This document shows positions 52,220-59,931 of a stretch of DNA of 64,000 nt, piece by piece. The stretch is from Comamonas sp. 26 (lineage in GTDB: Bacteria; Pseudomonadota; Gammaproteobacteria; Burkholderiales; Burkholderiaceae_C). The stretch lies in contig NZ_PEFL01000001.1 of the NCBI RefSeq assembly GCF_002754475.1, positions 2,046,001 through 2,110,000 of the forward strand, given 5' to 3'. A program made the translations under genes and the position numbers. Within the stretch, counting starts at the first letter, position 1, and every line of letters starts with the position of its first letter. Under the pieces are notes generated by a model that did no database searches, was not told where the DNA came from, and was given only the letters and a program-made list of their open reading frames with translations.

Positions 52220-52249
52220 AAAAAAGGCAGCCATAAGGCTGCCTTTTTT
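52220..52249. terminator. Terminator of the pdh cluster (second copy)
   Basis: AAAAAAGGCAGC-CATAAG-GCTGCCTTTTTT; on the minus strand it lies 33 bases after the lpdA stop. Nearly identical to the one at 51933. Confidence 0.9.
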
Positions 52250-52281
52250 ATTGAACAAACTCAAAGGCTTGATCGCTGCGC

Positions 52282-54114
52282 TTACTTGCGCACAGGTGGC
52301 ACGTCCGTGCAGGAACCATGGGCCACTTCCGCTGCCATGCCGATGGACTCGCCAAGGGTTGGGTGGGGGTGGATGGTCTTGCCGATGTCCACGGTGTCAG
52401 CGCCCATTTCGATAGCCAGAGCCACTTCGCCGATCATGTCGCCGGCATGTGTGCCGACCATGCCGCCACCCAGGATACGGCCGTGGCCGTGGGCTTCGGG
52501 GGAATCGTCAAACAGCAGCTTGGTCACGCCTTCGTCGCGGCCATTGGCGATGGCGCGGCCGGAGGCGGCCCAGGGGAACAGGCCCTTCTTGACCTTGATG
52601 CCTTGCGCCTTGGCCTGGTCTTCGGTCAGACCGACCCATGCCACTTCGGGGTCGGTGTAAGCCACGGATGGGATCACGCGGGCGTTGAAGGCGGCAGCGG
52701 CCAGTTCCTTGTTGCCTTGCAGTTCACCAGCGATGACTTCAGCGGCCACATGCGCTTCGTGCACGGCCTTGTGCGCCAGCATGGGCTGACCCACGATGTC
52801 GCCGATGGCGAAGATGTTGGGCACATTGGTGCGCATCTGGATGTCGACTTCGATGAAGCCACGGTCGGTCACAGCCACGCCAGCCTTTTCCGCGCTGATC
52901 TTCTTGCCGTTGGGCGTGCGGCCCACAGCTTGCAGAACCAGATCGTAGGTCTGGGGTTCTGGCACGGTGACGCCGTCCTTGGCAGGAGCGAACGAGACCT
53001 TGATGCCTTCGGGCGTGGCTTCGGCACCCACGGTCTTGGTGTTGACCATGATGTTGTCGAAACGCGGCGCGTTCATCTTTTGCCAGATCTTGACCAGATC
53101 GCGGTCAGCGCCTTGCATCAGGCCGTCCATCATTTCCACCACATCCAGGCGTGCGCCCAGCGTGCTGTAAACGGTGCCCATTTCCAGGCCGATAATGCCG
53201 CCACCCAAGATCAGCATGCGCTTTGGCACTTCCTTCAGGCCCAGGGCGCCGGTGGAATCGACCACGCGGGGGTCCTTGGGCATGAAGGGCAGATGCACGG
53301 CTTGCGAGCCCGCAGCAATGATGGCGTTCTTGAACTGAACGATCTTCTTGCTGCCGGTCTTTTCCTGGCCGTCACCTGTGGTCTCTTCAACCTCGATGTG
53401 GTTGGCCGAGACAAAGTTGCCGTAGCCGCGCACGATGGTGACCTTGCGCATCTTGGCCATCTGGCCCAGACCGCCGGTCAGCTTGCCGATGACCTTTTCC
53501 TTGTGGCCGCGCAGCTGGTCGATGTTCACTTCGGGAGCGGCAAACTTCACGCCGGCCACTTCCAGGTGCTTGACTTCGTCCATCACTGCTGCCACGTGCA
53601 GCAACGCCTTGGATGGGATGCAACCCACGTTCAGGCACACGCCGCCCAGCGTCTTGTAACGCTCGACCAGCACGACCTTCAGACCCAGATCGGCTGCGCG
53701 GAAGGCTGCCGAATAGCCGCCAGGGCCACCGCCGATGACCACCACGTCGCAGTCCATGTCTACGGTGCCGCTGAAGTTGCCGGCCACGGGAGCAGGAGCT
53801 GCAGCCACGGGAGCGGCAGCCGGTGCGGCCACGGGAGCAGGAGCTGCTGCAGCGGGTGCAGGAGCGGCAGCGCCGGCAGATGCTTCCAGCGAGATGATGA
53901 CGGAGCCTTCGGCAACCTTGTCACCGACCTTGACCAGAATGGACTTGACCACGCCAGCGTGGCTGGAGGGAATCTCCATGGAGGCTTTGTCGGACTCCAC
54001 GGTCAACAGCGATTGGTCCACAGCCACGGTGTCACCGGGCTGAACCAGCAGTTCGATCACGCCAACTTCGGCGAAGTCGCCAATGTTAGGTACCTTGATA
54101 TCGATGAGGCTCAT
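52282..54114 (-). CDS. lpdA: Dihydrolipoyl dehydrogenase (E3) with N-terminal lipoyl domain
   Basis: A 610-residue flavoprotein that reoxidises dihydrolipoamide in the pyruvate dehydrogenase complex with NAD+. Residues 1-80 are a lipoyl domain (lysine in VESDKASMEIP), followed by an Ala/Pro linker (about 85-120). The E3 body has FAD site VVIGGGPGGYSAAFRAADLG, redox-active GGVCLNVGCIPSKALLH, NAD site MLILGGGIIGLEMG and the C-terminal HPHPTLGES (catalytic His-Glu pair). Fusion of a lipoyl domain to E3 is normal in betaproteobacteria. AGGAGCGCAT sets the start at 54114. Confidence 0.96.
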   Translation of the reverse strand: MSLIDIKVPNIGDFAEVGVIELLVQPGDTVAVDQSLLTVESDKASMEIPSSHAGVVKSILVKVGDKVAEGSVIISLEASAGAAAPAPAAAAPAPVAAPAAAPVAAAPAPVAGNFSGTVDMDCDVVVIGGGPGGYSAAFRAADLGLKVVLVERYKTLGGVCLNVGCIPSKALLHVAAVMDEVKHLEVAGVKFAAPEVNIDQLRGHKEKVIGKLTGGLGQMAKMRKVTIVRGYGNFVSANHIEVEETTGDGQEKTGSKKIVQFKNAIIAAGSQAVHLPFMPKDPRVVDSTGALGLKEVPKRMLILGGGIIGLEMGTVYSTLGARLDVVEMMDGLMQGADRDLVKIWQKMNAPRFDNIMVNTKTVGAEATPEGIKVSFAPAKDGVTVPEPQTYDLVLQAVGRTPNGKKISAEKAGVAVTDRGFIEVDIQMRTNVPNIFAIGDIVGQPMLAHKAVHEAHVAAEVIAGELQGNKELAAAAFNARVIPSVAYTDPEVAWVGLTEDQAKAQGIKVKKGLFPWAASGRAIANGRDEGVTKLLFDDSPEAHGHGRILGGGMVGTHAGDMIGEVALAIEMGADTVDIGKTIHPHPTLGESIGMAAEVAHGSCTDVPPVRK

Positions 54115-54217
54115 ATGCGCTCCTATCTTGGTTTTTGTCTCTGTGCTGCCTGACGCTACAGGCAGCTCAAACGGGTTGTCTCGGGGTCTGTCTCGGTCTG
54201 AAGACGGGGCTTGCGCC

Positions 54218-55102
54218 TCAGCTCCAGTCAAACGTCAGCAGTACAGTGCGGCTTTCGGGCTCGAAGAACAGCAGGGTTTCCGTGCCAGTGGCCGTGAAGG
54301 CGTCGGCATTGGCGCTGCAGATGAACTCAAAGTGCGCGCCGGTTTCGGGGTGAATGGGGTGAATACCATCGTCCGTGCCGATGCCGCTGAGCAGCTCATT
54401 GGTCAGATTGCTCCAGTTGCCACCCCATGAGGGGCCGCCGAGCACGCCCAGCAGGTAGCGCCCAGAGGTGGTTTCGTAGCAATCGGTGCCTGCCTCATAC
54501 AAAGGCAGCTTGGCCACTTGCGCCGGGTCATCCCAGGAGTTGGCAGCGTTCCAGCCGTTGGCCAGAAAGTCCCGGCGGGACTGGTCATAGGCTGCGTGCT
54601 GAAGCGCGTAGTGCAACTCCATGATGTCGTTCCACGAGTACTTCGCTTCGTGATCGAGTACAAACGGTGGCTCTACGCCGCGTTTGACCAAGTCACGGTG
54701 CATGTCCCGCACTTCGCGCCAGCTGTGCTTTTTTTCAGCCCAGTCGGCACGTTCCTGCTCCAGCATGAAGTAGCGCCAGTCACCCAGCAGCTCGTACTTG
54801 CCGTCGTTGTTTAGTTTGAAAGCAAGCCAGTCAGGCTTGAGCAGCGCATTGCCAAATTCCTCAGCGCCCCACTCCCCTACGCGCCCGTCATGGGGCTCAC
54901 AGGGGACGATGAGATGAATCGGCCCGCTCCAGGCGTCATCCAGCAGCGCGAGGTCAATCGTTACCAGCGGCAGAAAATGCCGCGCGTATTTGTTGACCGG
55001 CTCGGCAAATACCTCCGCCACATCCGGAAAAGGCCGGATGCCGGGGATGACGCCGCGCACATGCTCGATGGGGTGCTGTCTCAGGTTCTTCATCTCACTC
55101 AC
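54218..55102 (-). CDS. Unrecognised 294-residue protein inside the pdh cluster
   Basis: A soluble, Trp- and acid-rich protein without signal peptide or membrane segment. Visible stretches include HVRGVIPGIRPFPDVAEVF, WSGPIHLIVPCEPHDG, SWREVRDMHRDLVKRGVEPP and GVLGGPSWGGNWSNLTNELL. I do not recognise the family. It lies between aceF and lpdA on the same strand with gaps of 108 and 103 bases and no terminator, so it is probably co-transcribed; a link with pyruvate metabolism is only positional. Start may be GTG 55102 or ATG 55093. Confidence 0.7.
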   Translation of the reverse strand: MSEMKNLRQHPIEHVRGVIPGIRPFPDVAEVFAEPVNKYARHFLPLVTIDLALLDDAWSGPIHLIVPCEPHDGRVGEWGAEEFGNALLKPDWLAFKLNNDGKYELLGDWRYFMLEQERADWAEKKHSWREVRDMHRDLVKRGVEPPFVLDHEAKYSWNDIMELHYALQHAAYDQSRRDFLANGWNAANSWDDPAQVAKLPLYEAGTDCYETTSGRYLLGVLGGPSWGGNWSNLTNELLSGIGTDDGIHPIHPETGAHFEFICSANADAFTATGTETLLFFEPESRTVLLTFDWS

Positions 55103-55133
55103 AAGGCAGTAAGGTGAAGCGCAAGCTCATCAG

Positions 55134-55190
55134 TTTTGATAGCAGCTTGCGCATGTTGGATATGCGCTACAGGCCGATTTCTTTCAAAAC
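55134..55190 (-). repeat. Dispersed palindromic repeat copy inside the pdh cluster
   Basis: TTTTGATAGCAGCTTGCGCA, then GGATATGCGCTACAGGCCGA: both arms present. It lies between aceF and the unrecognised gene, overlapping a further stem AGGCCG/CGGCCT (55170-55195) that could tune operon expression. Confidence 0.7.
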
Positions 55191-55210
55191 CGGCCTGCTC
55201 TTGCTCTGAC

Positions 55211-56887
55211 TTACAGCAGGATGCGGCGGTAATCCGCCAGCACGGCGCCCAGATAGGCGTTGAAGCGTGCAGCCAGCGCGCCGTCGATGACGCGGTGGTC
55301 GTACGACAGGCTCAGAGGCAGCATCAGGCGGGGCACAAATTGCTTGCCGTCCCACACTGGAGTCATCTGGCCCTTGGACAGGCCCAGAATCGCCACTTCA
55401 GGTGCGTTCACGATAGGCGTGAAGTTGGTACCACCAATGCCGCCCAGCGACGAGATGGACATGCAACCGCCTTGCATATCGGCTGCACCCAGCTTGCCGT
55501 CGCGGGCCTTCTTGGCCAGCTCGCCCATTTCCTGGCTGATCTGCATGATGCCCTTCTTGTCGGCATCCTTGAGCACGGGCACAACGAGACCGTTGGGCGT
55601 GTCAGCGGCAAAACCGATGTTGAAGTACTGCTTGTAGACCAGTGTGTCGCCGTCCAGGCTGGTGTTGAACTCAGGGAACTTCTTGAGTGCAGCAACCAGT
55701 GCCTTGATGACGAAAGCCAGCATGGTGACCTTGACATCGCTCTTGGCCTTTGCGCTTTCGGCATTGGTCGAGACGCGGAAGGCTTCCAGCTCGGTGATGT
55801 CGGCCAGGTCATTGTTCGTGACATGGGGGATCATCACCCAGTTGCGGTGCAGGTTGGCGCCCGAGATCTTCTTGATGCGCGACAGATCCTTGCGTTCCAC
55901 CGGGCCGAACTTGGCGAAGTCGACCTTGGGCCATGCCAGCACTTCCAGGCCACCGACGTTGCCGCCGGAAGACTTGGGAGCTGCAGCTTGCTGAGCCAGG
56001 GTCTGCACGGCACCGGCCATCACCGACTTGGTGAAGGCTTGAATGTCGTCATTCGTGATACGGCCCTTCTGGCCCGAACCCTTGACTTCCGCCAGAGGCA
56101 CGCCCAGCTCACGAGCGAACTTGCGCACGGAAGGCGATGCGTGGGGCAGCTTGCCCGAAGGCGCAACCGTGGGGTTGTGCGCTACGGCAGCCACAGGAGC
56201 GGCGGCCACGGGGGCAGCAGCAACGGGAGCAGCCACAGGGGCGGCAACCACAGCAGCAGCGGGAGCCGCTGCCTGCACAGGTGCTGCTGCAGGAGCAGCG
56301 CCTTGCACGGTGATCTGGCCCACGACGTCACCGATGTTGACGGTGTCGCCCAGCTTGATGCTCAGCGCCGTGATGGTGCCAGCCGAAGGCGAAGGGATCT
56401 CCATCGAGGCCTTGTCGGACTCGACGGTGAACAGCGATTGCTCAACGGCCACGGTGTCACCCACCTTGACCAGCATTTCAATCACAGCTACGTCCTTGAA
56501 GTCACCGATATCGGGGATCTTCAGGTCCACGGTGGACGATGCAGCAGGCGCAGCAGCGACCGGAGCAGCAGCTACAGGAGCGGCGGCCACGGGTGCAGGT
56601 GCCGCAGCCACGGGGGCCGCAGCAGCAGTTGCCGGAGCAGGAGCCGCTTCCGCGGTTTCCAGCACCACGATCACGGAGCCTTCCTTGACCTTGTCGCCCA
56701 GAGCGACCTTGATCTCCTTGACCACGCCAGCGTGGCTCGAAGGGATCTCCATGGAAGCCTTGTCGGATTCCACGGTCAGCAGGGACTGCTCGACCTTGAT
56801 GGTGTCACCCACCTTGACCAGCACTTCGATCACGCCAACTTCGGAGAAGTCGCCAATGTCGGGGACTTTGATGTCTGTCAATGCCAT
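55211..56887 (-). CDS. aceF: Dihydrolipoyllysine-residue acetyltransferase (E2 of pyruvate dehydrogenase)
   Basis: A 558-residue core subunit that transfers the acetyl group to CoA. Two lipoyl domains (each with VESDKASMEIP, at about 35-48 and 160-172) are separated and followed by long Ala/Pro linkers. Then come the peripheral-subunit-binding domain (SPSVRKFARELGVPLAEVKG) and the catalytic domain ending in LSYDHRVIDGALAARF with the active-site His and Asp. Having two lipoyl domains is usual outside enterobacteria. It lies 18 bases downstream of aceE. Confidence 0.97.
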   Translation of the reverse strand: MALTDIKVPDIGDFSEVGVIEVLVKVGDTIKVEQSLLTVESDKASMEIPSSHAGVVKEIKVALGDKVKEGSVIVVLETAEAAPAPATAAAAPVAAAPAPVAAAPVAAAPVAAAPAASSTVDLKIPDIGDFKDVAVIEMLVKVGDTVAVEQSLFTVESDKASMEIPSPSAGTITALSIKLGDTVNIGDVVGQITVQGAAPAAAPVQAAAPAAAVVAAPVAAPVAAAPVAAAPVAAVAHNPTVAPSGKLPHASPSVRKFARELGVPLAEVKGSGQKGRITNDDIQAFTKSVMAGAVQTLAQQAAAPKSSGGNVGGLEVLAWPKVDFAKFGPVERKDLSRIKKISGANLHRNWVMIPHVTNNDLADITELEAFRVSTNAESAKAKSDVKVTMLAFVIKALVAALKKFPEFNTSLDGDTLVYKQYFNIGFAADTPNGLVVPVLKDADKKGIMQISQEMGELAKKARDGKLGAADMQGGCMSISSLGGIGGTNFTPIVNAPEVAILGLSKGQMTPVWDGKQFVPRLMLPLSLSYDHRVIDGALAARFNAYLGAVLADYRRILL

Positions 56888-56905
56888 GTTCGATATCTCC
56901 CGTTC

Positions 56906-59620
56906 TTAGGCGTGCAGCGGGTTGATCTTGTCGGTGTTGATACCGTACTTCTTGATCGCTTCGGCCACAGTCGTCGCGTTGATCTTGCCTTCATCAGCCA
57001 GGCCGCGCAGTGCAGCGATGACGATGTAGTGACGGTTGATTTCGAAGTGCTCGCGCAGCTTCGAACGGAAGTCGGAGCGACCGAAACCATCGGTACCCAG
57101 CACCTTGTAGGTGCGGCCCTTGGGCATGTAAGGACGGATCTGCTCGGCGTAAGCCTTCATGTAGTCGGTCGAAGCAACGACTGGACCGGGGTGAGCCGCC
57201 AGCTGCTGTGCCACGAATGGAACCTTGGCGGCTTCCAGTGGGTGCAGCATGTTGAAGCGATCGACGTCCTGACCTTCGCGGGTCAGTTCGTTGAACGATG
57301 GGCAGCTCCAGACGTCGGCAGCAACGCCCCAGTCCTTTTCCAGCAGCTCTTGTGCGAAGAACGATTCGCGCAGGATGGTGCCGGAGCCCAGCAGTTGAAC
57401 GCGCAGGCCGCTGTCAGGCACCTTCTGGCCAGGCTTGACCATGTACATGCCCTTGAGGATCTGCTCTTCCGTGCCAGCTTCGAGGCCAGGCATGGGGTAG
57501 TTTTCGTTCAGCAGGGTGATGTAGTAGAAGATGTTTTCCTGGTTCTGCACCATGCGGCGCAGACCGTCTTGCATGATCACGGCCACTTCGTGAGCGAAGG
57601 TGGGGTCGTAAGTCACGCAGTTAGGAATGGTGTTGGCCAGAATGTGGCTGTGACCATCTTCATGCTGCAGGCCTTCGCCGTTCAGTGTGGTACGGCCCGA
57701 TGTGCCGCCCAGCAGGAAACCACGTGCTTGCAAGTCGCCAGCAGCCCAGGCCAGATCGCCAATACGCTGGAAGCCGAACATCGAGTAGTACACATAGAAC
57801 GGGATCATGACCCGGTTGCTATGGCTGTAGCTGGTGGCTGCAGCGATCCAGCTGGACATGCCGCCGGCTTCGTTGATGCCTTCTTGCAGAATCTGACCAG
57901 CCTTGTCTTCGCGGTAGTACATGACCTGGTCTTTGTCGACCGGGGTGTACTGCTGACCAGCGGGGTTGTAGATACCGATCTGACGGAACAGGCCTTCCAT
58001 ACCAAAGGTACGGGCTTCGTCCACCAGAATTGGCACCACGCGGGGGCCGATGTTCTTGTCACGCAGCAGCTGCGTAAGGAAACGCACATAAGCCTGGGTC
58101 GTGGAGATTTCACGGCCTTCGGGTGTGGGTTCCAGAATTGCCTTGAAGGTGTCCAGCGCAGGAGCGGTGAACTTCTCGTCGGCTTCCTGACGGCGGTGTG
58201 GCAGGTAGCCACCCAGAGCCTTGCGGCGCTCGTGCAGGTACTTCATTTCCGGCGTGTCGTCGGCCGGCTTGTAGAAGGGGATGTCCGCGATCTGGCTGTC
58301 GGGGATTGGGATGTTGAAACGGTCGCGGAAGGCCTTGATGTCCTCGTCGCTCAGCTTCTTGGTCTGGTGAACGTTGTTCTTGCCTTCGCCAATCTTGCCC
58401 ATGCCAAAGCCCTTGACGGTCTTGACCAGCAGCACGGTAGGCTGACCTTGTGCAGTGTTGGCTTCCTTGAACGCAGCGTAGACCTTCTGCGAATCGTGGC
58501 CACCGCGGCGCAGGTTCCAGATTTCGTCGTCGGACATGTGCTCGACCATCTTCAGAGCGCGAGGATCGCGGCCGAAGAAATGCTGGCGAACGTAAGCACC
58601 ATCGTTGGCTTTCATGGCCTGATAGTCGCCGTCGTTGCACTCCATCATGATCTTCTTGAGCACGCCGTCCTTGTCCTTGGCCAGCAACTCGTCCCAGCCC
58701 TTGCCCCAGATCAGCTTGATCACGTTCCAGCCGGAACCGCGGAATTCGCCTTCCAGTTCCTGGATGATCTTGCCGTTGCCGCGCACAGGGCCGTCAAGGC
58801 GCTGCAGGTTGCAGTTGATCACGAAGACCAGGTTGTCCAGCTTTTCACGAGCGGCCAGACCGATCGCGCCCAGCGATTCCACTTCGTCCATTTCGCCGTC
58901 GCCGCAGAATACCCAGACCTTGCGATTTTCGGTGTTGGCAATGCCGCGTGCGTGCAGGTACTTCAGGAAACGAGCCTGGTAGATGGCCATCAGTGGACCC
59001 AGGCCCATGGACACCGTGGGGAACTGCCAGAAGTCGGGCATCAGCTTGGGGTGGGGGTAGCTCGACAGACCCTTGCCGTCCACTTCCTGGCGGAAGTTCA
59101 GCAGCTGCTCTTCGGAGATACGACCTTCCAGGTATGCGCGGGCATAGATGCCGGGCGACACGTGACCCTGGATGTACAGGCAGTCACCACCGTGGTTTTC
59201 GTTCTCGGCGTGCCAGAAGTGGTTGAAGCCGGCCGCAAACATATTGGCCAGCGAAGCAAAGGAGCCGATATGGCCACCCAGGTCACCACCGTCAGAGGGG
59301 TGCAAGCGGTTGGCCTTGACCACCATGGCCATGGCGTTCCAGCGCATGTAGGCGCGCAGGCGGCCTTCGATCTCGAGGTTGCCAGGGCACTTGGCTTCCT
59401 GGTCAACTTCGATGGTGTTCACGTAGCCTGTGTTGGCCGAGAAAGGCATGTCCACGCTGTTCTGACGAGCGTGTTCAAGCAGATCTTCGATCAGCTTGTG
59501 AGCGTAGTCTGCACCTTCGCGGTCGATCACCGCAGAGAGGGCATCCATCCACTCGCGCGATTCTTGTTGGTCCAGGCCGGCGGGCAAGCCAGCGCCTTTG
59601 GGATCAGTCTGAGCTGTCAT
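56906..59620 (-). CDS. aceE: Pyruvate dehydrogenase E1 component, homodimeric
   Basis: A 904-residue thiamine diphosphate enzyme that decarboxylates pyruvate and acetylates the E2 lipoyl group. The TPP motif is visible as CGDGEMDE followed about 30 residues later by NCNLQRLDGPVRGN. HVSPGIYARAYLEGR, GHDSQKVYAAF and the C-terminal YMKAYAEQIRPYMPKGRTYK with VLGTDGFGRSD are standard AceE blocks. AAGGAG lies upstream of the ATG at 59620. It heads the cluster aceE-aceF-unknown-lpdA. Confidence 0.97.
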   Translation of the reverse strand: MTAQTDPKGAGLPAGLDQQESREWMDALSAVIDREGADYAHKLIEDLLEHARQNSVDMPFSANTGYVNTIEVDQEAKCPGNLEIEGRLRAYMRWNAMAMVVKANRLHPSDGGDLGGHIGSFASLANMFAAGFNHFWHAENENHGGDCLYIQGHVSPGIYARAYLEGRISEEQLLNFRQEVDGKGLSSYPHPKLMPDFWQFPTVSMGLGPLMAIYQARFLKYLHARGIANTENRKVWVFCGDGEMDEVESLGAIGLAAREKLDNLVFVINCNLQRLDGPVRGNGKIIQELEGEFRGSGWNVIKLIWGKGWDELLAKDKDGVLKKIMMECNDGDYQAMKANDGAYVRQHFFGRDPRALKMVEHMSDDEIWNLRRGGHDSQKVYAAFKEANTAQGQPTVLLVKTVKGFGMGKIGEGKNNVHQTKKLSDEDIKAFRDRFNIPIPDSQIADIPFYKPADDTPEMKYLHERRKALGGYLPHRRQEADEKFTAPALDTFKAILEPTPEGREISTTQAYVRFLTQLLRDKNIGPRVVPILVDEARTFGMEGLFRQIGIYNPAGQQYTPVDKDQVMYYREDKAGQILQEGINEAGGMSSWIAAATSYSHSNRVMIPFYVYYSMFGFQRIGDLAWAAGDLQARGFLLGGTSGRTTLNGEGLQHEDGHSHILANTIPNCVTYDPTFAHEVAVIMQDGLRRMVQNQENIFYYITLLNENYPMPGLEAGTEEQILKGMYMVKPGQKVPDSGLRVQLLGSGTILRESFFAQELLEKDWGVAADVWSCPSFNELTREGQDVDRFNMLHPLEAAKVPFVAQQLAAHPGPVVASTDYMKAYAEQIRPYMPKGRTYKVLGTDGFGRSDFRSKLREHFEINRHYIVIAALRGLADEGKINATTVAEAIKKYGINTDKINPLHA

Positions 59621-59931
59621 TGTGAGTGTCTCCTTCGAGAGGGGGTAGCTTTTGTCACCGAATCAGTGAGTGCGGCATCACGCGGGTGTAGTTGGCACCA
59701 CACCGCATAACGCGTGGCACAGCACCTTCGGGTGCTCCCCGGATTAAACCGATTCACTGTGTCGATCGCCGCAGAGTTTCGCACATTTTTTTTAAATTTC
59801 AAATCGTGCTTTGTGATTTCACTATATAAAAAAATGTTGCAAATGCACATACAGGGAAGGCCTCGGAAATTGTCTTTTCAGCGACAGGAATACTCGCAAA
59901 ACCCACTGGGTCTCTCCCCTACACTGGCAGC
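59621..59931. promoter_or_regulatory. Divergent promoter region of aceE and the two-component system
   Basis: 311 bases. The middle (59770-59850) is AT-rich and suits both promoters. The aceE leader contains the hairpin AGCACC-TTCG-GGTGCT (59720-59735). No PdhR-type box is seen. Confidence 0.5.

Larger units (their letters stand above)
51639..52281. other. Region between the AT-rich unit and lpdA, 643 bases
   Basis: The first 270 bases continue the AT-rich composition without a gene. Then come a terminator and a half repeat, about 240 bases of normal GC with a possible gene remnant at 52036-52164, and a second terminator with a repeat copy. Confidence 0.5.

Noticed and set aside
52318..54153. 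A 611-codon open frame opposite lpdA
   Set aside because: Antisense shadow of lpdA with no recognisable domain.
55136..59710. A 1524-codon open frame on the plus strand
   Set aside because: It is the antisense shadow of aceE and aceF. The long stretch reflects GC-rich codon use, not a gene.
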